49,577 nucleotides of DNA from Gammaproteobacteria bacterium (GTDB lineage Bacteria; Pseudomonadota; Gammaproteobacteria; Pseudomonadales; Azotimanducaceae), in assembly GCA_026709225.1 (NCBI GenBank), contig JAPOTJ010000076.1, positions 1 to 49,577 of the forward strand. Reading direction: 5' to 3'. The notes below the pieces were generated by a model that did no database searches, had not been told where the DNA came from, and was given only the letters and a program-made list of their open reading frames with translations. Shown piece after piece: positions 34,891 to 43,912 of this stretch. The translations under genes and the position numbers were made by a program. Numbering within the stretch: the first letter of the stretch is position 1; each line of letters starts with the position of its first letter.

Positions 34891-36093
34891 ATGGATTTTT
34901 CTTTCAGCGACGAAGACCGCGCCTTTCAAATGGAAGTTCGCGAATGGCTCTCGGGCGCATGGCCTGCCGAGGTGCGGGCGCGAAAGGCGAAAACGGCAAC
35001 AGGTCGCGTCTGGCGCGAAGAGCAGATGCAGTGGCAGCAAGCGCTTGCCGAGAAAGGCTGGGCAGCCACCAACTGGCCAGTCGAGCATGGCGGGGCTGGC
35101 TTTACACCCACGCAAACCTACCTGTTTGACTTGGAACTCGCACGCGCCGGCGCGCCGAATGTGCTGCCATTCGGCATCAATATGGTGGCGCCGGTGATCA
35201 TGAAGTTCGGCACGGAAGAGCAAAAGCAGCGCTTCTTGCCGGACATCCTGAACAGCCGAGTCTGGTGGTGCCAAGGCTACTCCGAACCTGGTTCGGGCTC
35301 AGACCTCGCTTCGCTGTCAACACGCGCCATCGATGCGGGCGATCATTACCTTGTCAACGGCGTCAAGACGTGGACCACGCTTGCGCAGCACGCCGACTGG
35401 ATTTTCTGCCTGGTGCGCACCTCCAAAGAAGACCGCAAGCAGCTTGGCATTTCGTTTCTCTTAATCGACATGCACTCGCCCGGTGTCAGTGTCCGGCCGA
35501 TCATCACCATTGATCAGCCGAGCGAAGGCCTGCAGGAAATCAACACCGTCTATTTTGAAGATGTCAAGGTTCCGAAAGAGAACCTCGTCGGCGAGGAAGG
35601 GCAGGGATGGACTTGCGCAAAGTACCTGCTTGAGTTCGAGCGCGGCACGGTCTATTCGCCGCGTCTCAAAGCGTCGCTCGAACACTTGCAGGAACTCATG
35701 GCAAGCGAACCGTTGCCCGCTGAAGATCAGAACAGCTTTGCGCTGAAGCTCGCGAGTACCGAAATCGAAGTGCTGGCGCTCGAATTCACCGAGCTCCGCA
35801 TTCTTGGTGCGCTGGCGGCCGGTCAGAACGTCGGCCCGGAATCATCGCTCCTCAAAGCACGCGGCACAGAGCTGCAGCAGCAAGTGTCAGAAATGTGGGT
35901 GGAGTATTCGGGCTACTACGCGCTACCGCTCGACGGCTCGACGCCTTTTGAAGGTGACAACTTTCAGCCAGTCGGTCCCGAATGGAGCAATGGCGTCGCG
36001 CAGTCCTACTTCAATCTGCGCAAGGTGTCGATTTACGCAGGCTCGAACGAAATCCAGCGGAATATCATGGCGAAACTCGTGCTTGGACTGTAG
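34891..36093 (+). CDS. Acyl-CoA dehydrogenase
   Basis: 400 residues, ACAD fold. N-terminus MDFSFSDEDRAFQMEVREWL; FAD and substrate motifs WCQGYSEPGSGSDLASLSTRA and YAGSNEIQRNIMAK. Oxidises acyl-CoA to trans-2-enoyl-CoA, passing electrons to ETF; etfBA is encoded in this window at 47.5-49.2 kb. Belongs to the group often found in steroid and branched-chain catabolic clusters. Last gene of the operon. Confidence 0.9.
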   Translation: MDFSFSDEDRAFQMEVREWLSGAWPAEVRARKAKTATGRVWREEQMQWQQALAEKGWAATNWPVEHGGAGFTPTQTYLFDLELARAGAPNVLPFGINMVAPVIMKFGTEEQKQRFLPDILNSRVWWCQGYSEPGSGSDLASLSTRAIDAGDHYLVNGVKTWTTLAQHADWIFCLVRTSKEDRKQLGISFLLIDMHSPGVSVRPIITIDQPSEGLQEINTVYFEDVKVPKENLVGEEGQGWTCAKYLLEFERGTVYSPRLKASLEHLQELMASEPLPAEDQNSFALKLASTEIEVLALEFTELRILGALAAGQNVGPESSLLKARGTELQQQVSEMWVEYSGYYALPLDGSTPFEGDNFQPVGPEWSNGVAQSYFNLRKVSIYAGSNEIQRNIMAKLVLGL

Positions 36094-36294
36094 CGCGCAA
36101 TCTCGCCTTATCGGTGCTCGACCAATCGCCGAGCATCACGGCTGACCCTGCAAGGCACAAGCGCGACGGTCAAGGCGCGGCTCGCAGCACGCTACGACCT
36201 TGACAAGCTGGTGTTACTTTCGGTGACACCGGAGTATCATCAGCGCATGAGATGCTACCAATTGCCCGCCGATGCCTTTAGCTTACAGCGCTGA
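36094..36294 (+). other. Open frame in phase after the dehydrogenase, ends inside gspE
   Basis: Immediately after the dehydrogenase TAG the same frame stays open for 66 codons to TGA at 36292, overlapping the first codons of gspE. It reads protein-like near the end (LTLQGTSATVKARLAARYDLD...LVLLSVTPEYHQRM) but has no ATG or clear ribosome site. It could be the tail of a lost gsp gene, such as a GspC or GspN relative. TTGACA at 36200 could be a promoter -35, but no good -10 follows. Confidence 0.3.
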
Positions 36295-37777
36295 TACGGA
36301 CGCCACCGACTGGCGCATCGAGCGCTTGCCGTTCGCATGGTCGAAACGGCATCAAGTAACGCTTGATCCGGCAAAGCGAGAAGTGCTGTATGTGAAGGAT
36401 GCCCACGTCTCGGCACTCGCCGAAGCGGCGCGCCTTGCGGGACCTCGCCTCGCTTGGCGCGTCCTCCTACCTGAAGCATTCAGCGAAGCCTTGTCCGGCA
36501 TCTACGAGCGAGATGCAAGCGAAGCACAGCGCATCGCCGAGGACGCTGGCGAGTCGTTGCTGCTCGAAGATCTCGCGCAAGCCGTGCCCAATGCCGGCGA
36601 CCTGCTTGAGCAGGAGGACGATGCGCCGATCATCCGCCTCATCAATGCCATCCTGACCGAAGCCTTGCGTCGTCAATCGAGCGATGTGCATGTCGAGACC
36701 TTCGAGAGTGATCTTGTCGTGCGTCTGCGGGTGGACGGTCAGCTTCGCGAAGTGCTGCGACCCAAGCGTGCGCTTGCGCCTTTGCTGGTCTCGCGCATCA
36801 AGGTCATGGCCGAGCTCGACATCGCCGAGAAGCGCGTCCCGCAGGATGGCCGCATTTCGCTTCGCGTTGCCGGCCGGGAGATCGATGTGCGCGTCTCGAC
36901 GATGCCGACCGCCGAAGGCGAGCGCGTCGTCATGCGGCTGCTAGAGAAGCAGGGCACGCGCCTCACCTTGCCGCGCCTTGGCATGGCGCCGCAAGACCTC
37001 AATCGTTTGCGTTCTCTCACAGGCCGTCCGCACGGCATCCTCCTTGTCACCGGCCCGACTGGCTCCGGCAAAACGACGACGTTGTATGCGAGCCTTTCAG
37101 AAGTCGATACCACAAGCCTGAATGTGCTGACAGTCGAAGATCCGATCGAATATCAGCTGAGCGGCATCGGTCAGACGCAAGTCAATCTCAAAGCAGATCT
37201 CAGTTTTGCCGTCGGCTTGCGCGCGATTTTGCGGCAAGATCCGGATGTCATCATGGTTGGCGAGATCCGCGACACCGAAACAGCAGACATCGCCATTCGC
37301 GCAAGCCTGACAGGTCACTTGGTGCTCTCCACCTTGCACACCAACACCGCCATCGGCGCAGTGACGCGCCTCGTGGATATGGGTATCACGCCGTGGCTGC
37401 TCGCTTCAAGCTTGAACGGCGTCATGGCGCAGCGCCTTGTACGCAAACTCTGCCCGCACTGCCGAACCTTGCAGGCGCCGAACGCGCGTGAACGTGAGTT
37501 CATTCGCGCCGCTGGTGGCGATGAAGGCAAAGAAGTCTGGCAGCCGGTCGGCTGCGACCACTGCGCAGGTGAAGGCTATCTCGGTCGCACTGGCATTTAT
37601 GAACTCATCGAGTTTGATCAGACGCTGCGCGGTCTCGTCCATGATCAGGTCTCCGAGTCCGAGCTTGAGCAGGCGGCGAGAATACACTGCCCCTCGATTC
37701 GCGACGATGCCTACGCCAAGGTCAAAGACGGCATCACGAGCGTGGACGAGGCGATTCGGGTGACGGCGGAGGTCTAA
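36272..37777 (+). CDS. gspE: Type II secretion ATPase GspE
   Basis: 501 residues. N1E-type domain first, then Walker A GPTGSGKTTT, Asp box LTVEDPIEYQL, Walker B VIMVGEIRDTETADIA and His box HLVLSTLHTN. A tetracysteine zinc site follows (CPHC ... CDHC). It powers pseudopilus assembly from the cytoplasmic face, docking through GspL. First gene of gspEFGHIJKLM; gspC and gspD, which usually precede it, are not here. Confidence 0.96.
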   Translation: MPLAYSADTDATDWRIERLPFAWSKRHQVTLDPAKREVLYVKDAHVSALAEAARLAGPRLAWRVLLPEAFSEALSGIYERDASEAQRIAEDAGESLLLEDLAQAVPNAGDLLEQEDDAPIIRLINAILTEALRRQSSDVHVETFESDLVVRLRVDGQLREVLRPKRALAPLLVSRIKVMAELDIAEKRVPQDGRISLRVAGREIDVRVSTMPTAEGERVVMRLLEKQGTRLTLPRLGMAPQDLNRLRSLTGRPHGILLVTGPTGSGKTTTLYASLSEVDTTSLNVLTVEDPIEYQLSGIGQTQVNLKADLSFAVGLRAILRQDPDVIMVGEIRDTETADIAIRASLTGHLVLSTLHTNTAIGAVTRLVDMGITPWLLASSLNGVMAQRLVRKLCPHCRTLQAPNAREREFIRAAGGDEGKEVWQPVGCDHCAGEGYLGRTGIYELIEFDQTLRGLVHDQVSESELEQAARIHCPSIRDDAYAKVKDGITSVDEAIRVTAEV

Positions 37778-37787
37778 GCAGGCTCCC

Positions 37788-39005
37788 ATGGCACTGTTCA
37801 AGTATTCCGCGCTCGACGCTGGCGGGCGGCGAAAAAAAGGCAGCGTGCAGGCGGATTCGCCGCGTCAAGTGCGCACGCAGCTTCGCGAGCAAGGTCTTGT
37901 GCCGCTTGATGTGACGCGGTCTCGCGTGCAAGGCGCGGCCAATGCGCCGCGCTTCGCGAACTTCTTTTCGCGGCTGTCATCACTTGAGCTTGCTGTCGCG
38001 ACGAGGCAGATGGCGACGCTCCTCAATGCTGGGCTGCCGGTCGAAGAAACGCTGCTCGCAACCGCGCAGCAATCAGATCGAACGCGCACGAAGAACATCT
38101 TTCTCATGGTACGCAGCCGCGTGCTCGAAGGGCGCTCGCTCGCGCAGTCCCTCGCCGAACATCCGCAGTCATTTGAGAGCATCTACGTCTCTGCTGTTGA
38201 AGCAGGTGAGCGCGCCGGCTACTTGCCGGGCATCTTGAGCAGCCTCGCCGAATACACCGAAGGCCGACATCAATCCATGCAGAACCTTTCCATGGCGATG
38301 GTCTACCCGATCATGCTGTTCTTCCTGTCGCTCGCGGTGGTGGCGGGCTTGCTTGGCTATGTGGTGCCGGACATGGTGGCGGTGTTCGAGCGCACCGAGC
38401 AAGCGCTGCCGTTCATCACTCGCGCCTTGATCGTGGCGAGCGATGCGGTGCGCGAGTATGGCGTGATCGCGCTGATGTGCGTGCTGCTCGCCTCTGTCGG
38501 TTTTCGTATCGCCTTCAGGCAGAAGCCCGTTCGCCTGAAACTCGATCAGTTCGTCTTGCGACTGCCGCTTATTCGCCGTGTTTCGCGCGGTTTACACACC
38601 AGCCGCTACGCCAACACGCTTGGCGTGCTGACATCAAGCGGCGTGCCGCTCGCCGAAGCCATGTCGATCGCGGCATCCGTCGTCAAGAACAGTGCCATGC
38701 GCGGCGGCTACAACGAAGCGACGAGGCGTGTCACCGAAGGTGCGAGCTTTGCGAATGCGCTCAAAGAAGTGCCGCATGTGCCGCCGATCATGGTGCACAT
38801 GGCGGCGAGCGGCGAAAAGAGCGGCCAGCTTGATGCCATGCTCGTTCGCGTCGCTGAGTATCAGCACGCAGAGTTTGAGAGAATAACCACTACACTGACA
38901 CGTCTCTTCGAGCCAGCCATGCTGCTTATTATGGGCGGACTCGTGCTTACGATCGTCCTCGCCATCCTGCTCCCCATCACCCAGATGAATCAGTTTCTCT
39001 CATGA
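37788..39005 (+). CDS. gspF: Type II secretion inner-membrane platform GspF
   Basis: 405 residues with two repeated cytoplasmic domains, each followed by membrane helices (AMVYPIMLFFLSLAVVAGLLGYVV, and VLTIVLAILLPITQMNQF at the end). N-terminus MALFKYSALDAGGRRKKGSV is typical. It connects GspE to the pseudopilus machinery. The stop overlaps the gspG start (ATGA). Confidence 0.95.
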   Translation: MALFKYSALDAGGRRKKGSVQADSPRQVRTQLREQGLVPLDVTRSRVQGAANAPRFANFFSRLSSLELAVATRQMATLLNAGLPVEETLLATAQQSDRTRTKNIFLMVRSRVLEGRSLAQSLAEHPQSFESIYVSAVEAGERAGYLPGILSSLAEYTEGRHQSMQNLSMAMVYPIMLFFLSLAVVAGLLGYVVPDMVAVFERTEQALPFITRALIVASDAVREYGVIALMCVLLASVGFRIAFRQKPVRLKLDQFVLRLPLIRRVSRGLHTSRYANTLGVLTSSGVPLAEAMSIAASVVKNSAMRGGYNEATRRVTEGASFANALKEVPHVPPIMVHMAASGEKSGQLDAMLVRVAEYQHAEFERITTTLTRLFEPAMLLIMGGLVLTIVLAILLPITQMNQFLS

Positions 39006-39484
39006 ACACCCAGCGCGCGCTCAAACCATCCGACCATGTGCACGGGTGGCATACGCCTCGTCAACCCGCAGGTCGGCAACAAGGCTTTACCCTCATCGAG
39101 ATCCTGCTGGTGGTGGTGATTATCGGCATATTTGCCGCGCTGATTGTGCCGAACCTCGTAGGACGGGATGATCAGGCGCGCGTCGTTGCCGTGAAGACCG
39201 ATTTGCAATCGGTCGCCAACGCGCTGCACCTCTACAAGCTCGACAATTTTCGCTACCCTTCGACCACGCAAGGCTTGGAGGCGCTTGCGAGCAAGCCGGA
39301 AAGCTACCCGGAGCCAGCCAACTATCCTTCAGAAGGGTACTTGAAGAGGGTGCCTGAGGACCCCTGGGGATCTCCATTTCGCTACAGCGCCACCGGCGGC
39401 TCTTTCGAGCTCTACTCACTCGGCGCGGACGGCGCACTTGGCGGCGAGGGCTTTGATGCGGACGTCTATTACAAAGACCTGTAG
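39002..39484 (+). CDS. gspG: Major pseudopilin GspG
   Basis: 160 residues. Prepilin leader ends RQQG before FTLIEILLVV, with Glu5 of the mature protein present. STTQGLEAL and the calcium-site region LGADGALGGEGFDADVYYKD are characteristic. The leader is 28 residues from ATG 39002, long for a pseudopilin; a GTG at 39038 would give 16. It forms the shaft of the pseudopilus after GspO (PilD) processing, which is encoded elsewhere. Confidence 0.95.
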   Translation: MNTQRALKPSDHVHGWHTPRQPAGRQQGFTLIEILLVVVIIGIFAALIVPNLVGRDDQARVVAVKTDLQSVANALHLYKLDNFRYPSTTQGLEALASKPESYPEPANYPSEGYLKRVPEDPWGSPFRYSATGGSFELYSLGADGALGGEGFDADVYYKDL

Positions 39485-39968
39485 CCCGAGTCAGGGCTTC
39501 ACGCTGATCGAGCTGTTGATTGTGGTGGCCATCTTGGCTGTGGTCGCCGCGCTTATTACGCCGAGCTTGGGCGCGGAGCGCCGCGTTTCATTGCACACGG
39601 AAGCAGACCGCTTAAGTCGCGCCATTGAGCTTGCCCGCGTCAACGCCATTACTTCCAATCAACAGTGGGGGCTGCGTCCGGGCGCGCGCAGCTATGGCTT
39701 CGAATATCTTGATGTGGAGGCCAATCGATGGCGGAAAAGCGATACGCAGCCGTTTGCCGCGTATGAGATGCCCGCAGGATTCGAGCTGCAGGCGAGCGTG
39801 GAATCGCGTGCGCTTGCGCTCGGACGGGCGCGGCAGGCGCCCCCAGTGCTGATTTTGTCGAGCGGCGAGATAACGCCGTTTTCGATTGCTGTGTTCTCGA
39901 CCCATTCACAAGGCACCTGCGAGGTCAGTTCGGACGGCATGGCGCGCGCCGCGCTCGCCTGCGCCTGA
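39456..39968 (+). CDS. gspH: Minor pseudopilin GspH
   Basis: 170 residues from ATG 39456, which lies inside gspG (29-nt overlap). Leader ends PSQG before FTLIELLIVVAIL. The soluble beta-rich domain has VNAITSNQQWGLR and the C-terminal GTCEVSSDGMARAALACA with one possible disulfide. Caps or regulates the pseudopilus. Confidence 0.88.
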   Translation: MRTSITKTCSPSQGFTLIELLIVVAILAVVAALITPSLGAERRVSLHTEADRLSRAIELARVNAITSNQQWGLRPGARSYGFEYLDVEANRWRKSDTQPFAAYEMPAGFELQASVESRALALGRARQAPPVLILSSGEITPFSIAVFSTHSQGTCEVSSDGMARAALACA

Positions 39969-39975
39969 ACGCGCC

Positions 39976-40359
39976 ATGCACTCGGACAAGGCGTTCACAC
40001 TCATCGAAATTCTCGTCGCGCTGCTGGTGCTTGGCATCGCCATGAGCATGTTCGGCAACGCCACGAGCGGTTCGCTACGCTCGCTTGAACGCATTGAAGC
40101 GGGTCGCGTGGCAGGCTGGGTTGCGAGCAACGAGATGGCCACTGCGAGACTCGAGCGGCGGGTGAAAGACACCCCGATTGAAACTGGCCGCCGGCAGCGC
40201 CTGGTGCAAATGGCTGGTCGAGAATGGGAAGTGACACGCACTGTGCGCCCGACATCTCATCCCTGGCTGCGGCGCGTCGAGGTGCAAGTGCGGCTCGTCG
40301 AATCCGAATCCTTTGATGATTACGCAACGAGCCTTATCGGCTATGTCGGGCGCTATTGA
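39976..40359 (+). CDS. gspI: Minor pseudopilin GspI
   Basis: 127 residues from ATG 39976, 7 nt after gspH. Very short leader MHSDKA, then FTLIEILVALLVLGIAM. The residue before the cut is Ala rather than the usual Gly. WVASNEMATARLE and VRLVESES follow the GspI pattern. Initiates the pseudopilus tip with GspJ and GspK. Confidence 0.9.
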   Translation: MHSDKAFTLIEILVALLVLGIAMSMFGNATSGSLRSLERIEAGRVAGWVASNEMATARLERRVKDTPIETGRRQRLVQMAGREWEVTRTVRPTSHPWLRRVEVQVRLVESESFDDYATSLIGYVGRY

Positions 40360-40392
40360 TGAAAGCTGAACATCCAAATCGCGGGCGATAAC

Positions 40393-41094
40393 ATGCTTCA
40401 CAAGCAATCTTCTGCGTTCACGCTCATCGAGATGCTTATCGCCCTCGCGATTTTCAGCGTCGTCTCGCTTGCCGCAGGCACGCTGCTCTATCAAGCGATT
40501 GAAGCGCAGCGCGTTGCCAGCGAATACGGTGATCGCATGATTGATCTGGAGCGCGGCATTGCTCGCCTCAGCCGCGACTTGCTGCAATACGTGCCGCGCG
40601 AAGTGCGCGACGAACTCGGCGACTTCACCAACTCGCTGATCATCAGCCCGAACGAGATCGAATTCACTCGGAGAGGCTGGGCGAATCCAGCAGACCATGC
40701 TCGAAGCGATCTGCAAAGGGTACGCTACTTCGTTGAAGGCGAAGCCTTGCAAAGGCAGTATTGGGAGATTCTTGATCGTGCGCCGGACACGCAAGCGCGC
40801 ACCATGAGTCTCGCGAAGAATGTGGCGTCAGTGACTTTCGAACCGATTACTGAATCACAAGTGCTGCGCGGCGATACCCATGTGTCGGTTGCAGAAGAGT
40901 TAGAACCCGCGCTAGGTGTCCGTATCATCATGCAGGTGAGCGGCATCGGCGAATTCGCCCGCGTCATCGATCTGCCGCAGGAAGCGCCGGTCGGGGAGGG
41001 CGCTGGTGATCAGTCGCCCGGCGATGATGATGCGAATGAAGAAGAACTCGCGGCGCCGAGCGGGGAAGTTCAACCCGGCGCGATATCGATATGA
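40393..41094 (+). CDS. gspJ: Minor pseudopilin GspJ
   Basis: 233 residues. Leader MLHKQSSA, then FTLIEMLIALAIFSVVSL, again with Ala at -1. Beta-rich C-terminal domain with a proline- and acid-rich tail (DQSPGDDDANEEELAAPSGE). Overlaps gspK by 4 nt (ATGA). Confidence 0.9.
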   Translation: MLHKQSSAFTLIEMLIALAIFSVVSLAAGTLLYQAIEAQRVASEYGDRMIDLERGIARLSRDLLQYVPREVRDELGDFTNSLIISPNEIEFTRRGWANPADHARSDLQRVRYFVEGEALQRQYWEILDRAPDTQARTMSLAKNVASVTFEPITESQVLRGDTHVSVAEELEPALGVRIIMQVSGIGEFARVIDLPQEAPVGEGAGDQSPGDDDANEEELAAPSGEVQPGAISI

Positions 41095-42017
41095 CCAGCG
41101 ATATGAGCCGCGCAGGCACCGAACAGCACGCACGAAGCGAGCGCGGAGTCGTGCTCATCAGCGTGCTCGCTGTGACCGCGGTGATTGCCGCAATTGCATG
41201 GCAGATGGTGTCTCGCCAGAGCTTGGTGGTGGCAAGCGCAAGCGGGGCGAGCTTCACGCTACAAGCCCAAGAATACCTGATTGGCGCAGAGCAGTATGCG
41301 CGGCAGCTACTTGCCGAAGATTGGCAGGACGAAGCGTCGCGTCTTTTTGACTCTGAAGACGAGGATTGGGCGACGACGCGCGCGCCTTTCGAGATCCCTG
41401 GCGGCGAGATCGAAATACGGGTCTGGGATATGCAGTCTAAGTTCAACCTCAATGCCGCCGATACGCAGCCGGATGCATTTCAAGCGCTGCTCACACACTT
41501 CCAGATGCCTGCGGATATTGCGTCCGAGTGGGCCGATTGGATTGATGAGGACGCTGAATCGCGGACGCCTGGCGCTGAAGACATGGAGCTTCTCTTGCAG
41601 ATGCCCGCCTTGCGCAGCGCCAATGCGCTCGCGGCGGATGCGAGCGAGATTCGCTTCCTGCCCACTATGCTGGATGCTTACAATGACGAGTTTGGCGAAC
41701 TGCTTGTGGCGTTGCCGACTATCAACTTGGAATTGAACATCAACACGGTCGAAGCGACTCTTCTTGAAGCACTTGGGTTTGAACCGGCGGTCGCGGAGGC
41801 GATTGTGTCCGGGGAGCGCAATTACGAGAACGTGGAGGATGTGGATTTGCTTGAAGCAGGGGAGGGCAGCGCGTACTTTGTGACCACGAGCCGCTTCTTT
41901 GCTGTTCAAGCGCAGGTCGCAATCAATGATCGTCGCGCACGCATGGAAAGCCATCTGTATCGAAGCCCGCAGGACGGCACGGTGCATCTGGTCGGTAGAA
42001 ACTTCGAGAGCGCGTGA
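41091..42017 (+). CDS. gspK: Minor pseudopilin GspK
   Basis: 308 residues. N-terminal segment ARSERG precedes VVLISVLAVTAVIAAIAW and lacks Glu5, as usual for GspK. The alpha domain insertion (FNLNAADTQPDAFQALL...) and VEATLLEALGFEPAVAEAIV fit the family. Tip of the pseudopilus. Stop overlaps the gspL start. Confidence 0.92.
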   Translation: MTSDMSRAGTEQHARSERGVVLISVLAVTAVIAAIAWQMVSRQSLVVASASGASFTLQAQEYLIGAEQYARQLLAEDWQDEASRLFDSEDEDWATTRAPFEIPGGEIEIRVWDMQSKFNLNAADTQPDAFQALLTHFQMPADIASEWADWIDEDAESRTPGAEDMELLLQMPALRSANALAADASEIRFLPTMLDAYNDEFGELLVALPTINLELNINTVEATLLEALGFEPAVAEAIVSGERNYENVEDVDLLEAGEGSAYFVTTSRFFAVQAQVAINDRRARMESHLYRSPQDGTVHLVGRNFESA

Positions 42018-43285
42018 TGCTCATCATCTGGCTTGATCACTTTGAGGCGCTTGCGCAGGGCGACGTCAACGACCGTGAATGGCGTTGGTGCCGGACAGCA
42101 TCGGGCGCCGCCGGTGCGACCGCGGGGGACATCGATCACGGTGTCGTCGACGAAGGCTGCGGAACGCTGCGATCAATTGCTGACGCGCTTGCCTCCAAAC
42201 CGGATGAGGTGACGCTGTTGCTCGCCGTGCGCGCCTGCCTGCACCTGAGGCTCACCGCGCCGCCGATGACTTCGCGCAACCTTGCGCTGGCGCTGCCGTA
42301 CTTGGCCGAAGAGCACCTTGCTGGCGCCGTAGACGACACGCACATCGCGCCCGGTGTCCGAGACGGCGATCAACTCACCGCATTTGCGGTCTCAAAGACA
42401 TTGCTGCGCGGTCTGCTTGATGCGCTTGCGCGCTACGACATTGTACCGGTCGCAGTGTATTCCGATGCCAGTTTGATCGAGGCGCCAGTGAATGGTGATG
42501 AGCAGGCATGCTTCTTGATCGACGGGCATCGCGTGCTGATGCGAGGTGCGCATATCTCACTCGAAGCTGACAGCGATGATCTTGCGGCGTTTCTGCCTTC
42601 GCTTCTGACGCAGGCAAGTGAACAGAACGAACGCGATGCGCCTGTTCGAGTGCTCTGCGCCCCTGATGCGAGCCTTGACGCTGGCATGCTTGAAACGCTT
42701 GTCAGCCTTGGGATCAATGCGAAGCCCCTTGCGCTCGCCGAAAGCCCATTGGCGCGACTGGTGTCCGGCGGATTTTCGTCTTCGACCAATCTTCTTGTCG
42801 GCGAGTTCCAACCGTCGATCAAATCAACGGGCAAGCGCGGGTGGCGCGTGCCGATCGCGCTCGCAGCTTTGTTGTTGGGGTTTGTGCTCATCACCGACGC
42901 GGTGCTCGCAATCGCTGCGCAGAATCGAGTGGCGGGTCTGCAAGCGCAGGCTATCGAACGCCTTGATGGTGCGATGAATGCCGATGAGATTGTTCGAATG
43001 GTCAACCGAGAGCAGGGCGGCAGCGGTCAAGAAACTTCATATTTCATTGACTTGGCAGTTGCTCTCTCGACAGTGACCGCGGCGCGCAGCGCCAACGTTA
43101 GGAGCCTTTCTTACCAGCAGGGAAGTCGTGCACTCGATGTCGAGATGCTCGTTGCCGACTATGATCAGCTCGATGGCATATCTGGTGAAGTGCAATCAGT
43201 GTTCGTGGAGGCCGAAATGCTTGGCGCAACGCAGACCGATGACGGGGTGCGCGCTAGATTCCGGCTTGTCGGGTTACAACCATGA
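42014..43285 (+). CDS. gspL: Type II secretion protein GspL
   Basis: 423 residues from GTG 42014 (ATG 42017 is an alternative). Cytoplasmic actin-like N-domain of about 275 residues, one helix (RVPIALAALLLGFVLITDAVLAIA), then a periplasmic ferredoxin-like domain. It anchors GspE to the membrane platform. Sequence drift in the N-domain is high; assignment rests on topology and position before gspM. Confidence 0.85.
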   Translation: MMLIIWLDHFEALAQGDVNDREWRWCRTASGAAGATAGDIDHGVVDEGCGTLRSIADALASKPDEVTLLLAVRACLHLRLTAPPMTSRNLALALPYLAEEHLAGAVDDTHIAPGVRDGDQLTAFAVSKTLLRGLLDALARYDIVPVAVYSDASLIEAPVNGDEQACFLIDGHRVLMRGAHISLEADSDDLAAFLPSLLTQASEQNERDAPVRVLCAPDASLDAGMLETLVSLGINAKPLALAESPLARLVSGGFSSSTNLLVGEFQPSIKSTGKRGWRVPIALAALLLGFVLITDAVLAIAAQNRVAGLQAQAIERLDGAMNADEIVRMVNREQGGSGQETSYFIDLAVALSTVTAARSANVRSLSYQQGSRALDVEMLVADYDQLDGISGEVQSVFVEAEMLGATQTDDGVRARFRLVGLQP

Positions 43286-43770
43286 TGCGCGGGTTGTCAA
43301 GTTCGATGCGAACAGTCGCGACTGCGCGCATGCTCGTAAGTCGCTGGCTGTTGACAAGGAGCACACGCGAGCGATGGCTGATCGTATTCGCGTGCGTAGC
43401 GCTCGGCGTTTGGATAATCTGGGCGGGCGTTTTTGCGCCCGTCAGTGCATGGCGTGACGCTGCTGAGCGCGACGCGGGCGCATGGGAGCGACGGCTTCAG
43501 TGGGTTGAGACGCAGCCGCGCACCCAGGAGCAAAGCCAGCTTCGCCCCGGCGTACTCACTTCTTCAATCGGAAGCTGTGGACTCACGCTACTGCGCGTCA
43601 ATCAGGAGGGCGCGGCGATTCTCGTCACGCTGCAAGATCAATCCTTCGCGTGCGTGCTTGATTGGCTTGTTTCAATCGACGAGAGGCATGGCATTGCTGT
43701 TGAGCAGCTTCGCTTGCAGGCTGGGGCGAGGCCGGGCAGCGTCAGCGGCACGCTCCGCTTTTCTGAATAA
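43282..43770 (+). CDS. gspM: Type II secretion protein GspM
   Basis: 162 residues with one N-terminal helix (ERWLIVFACVALGVWIIWAGVFAPVSAW) and a small periplasmic domain. Overlaps gspL by 4 nt. Stabilises GspL. It is the last gsp gene here; no gspN follows. Confidence 0.85.
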   Translation: MMRGLSSSMRTVATARMLVSRWLLTRSTRERWLIVFACVALGVWIIWAGVFAPVSAWRDAAERDAGAWERRLQWVETQPRTQEQSQLRPGVLTSSIGSCGLTLLRVNQEGAAILVTLQDQSFACVLDWLVSIDERHGIAVEQLRLQAGARPGSVSGTLRFSE

Positions 43771-43828
43771 ACGACGATTCGATGGCGGTACTTCCGTTGG
43801 CTTCATACCGGCGCGCGGTTATATTTTA

Positions 43829-43844
43829 CATAATATACATTATG
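43829..43844. promoter_or_regulatory. AT-rich palindrome downstream of gspM
   Basis: CATAAT-atac-ATTATG in an AT-rich patch between gspM and the RelE toxin gene, whose 142-nt gap holds no other feature. Possibly a protein-binding site or a trace of the module's insertion. Confidence 0.25.
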
Positions 43845-43912
43845 CGCAAAGACATACGGCCAGAATCGGAGGTCGGGAACCGCCGCTAAGTAGCGCCGGA
43901 CCTCGTGTGCAG

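Noticed and set aside
36200-36240. Sigma-70 promoter for gspE (TTGACA at 36200)
   Set aside because: No acceptable -10 hexamer at 16-18 nt; not annotated as a promoter.
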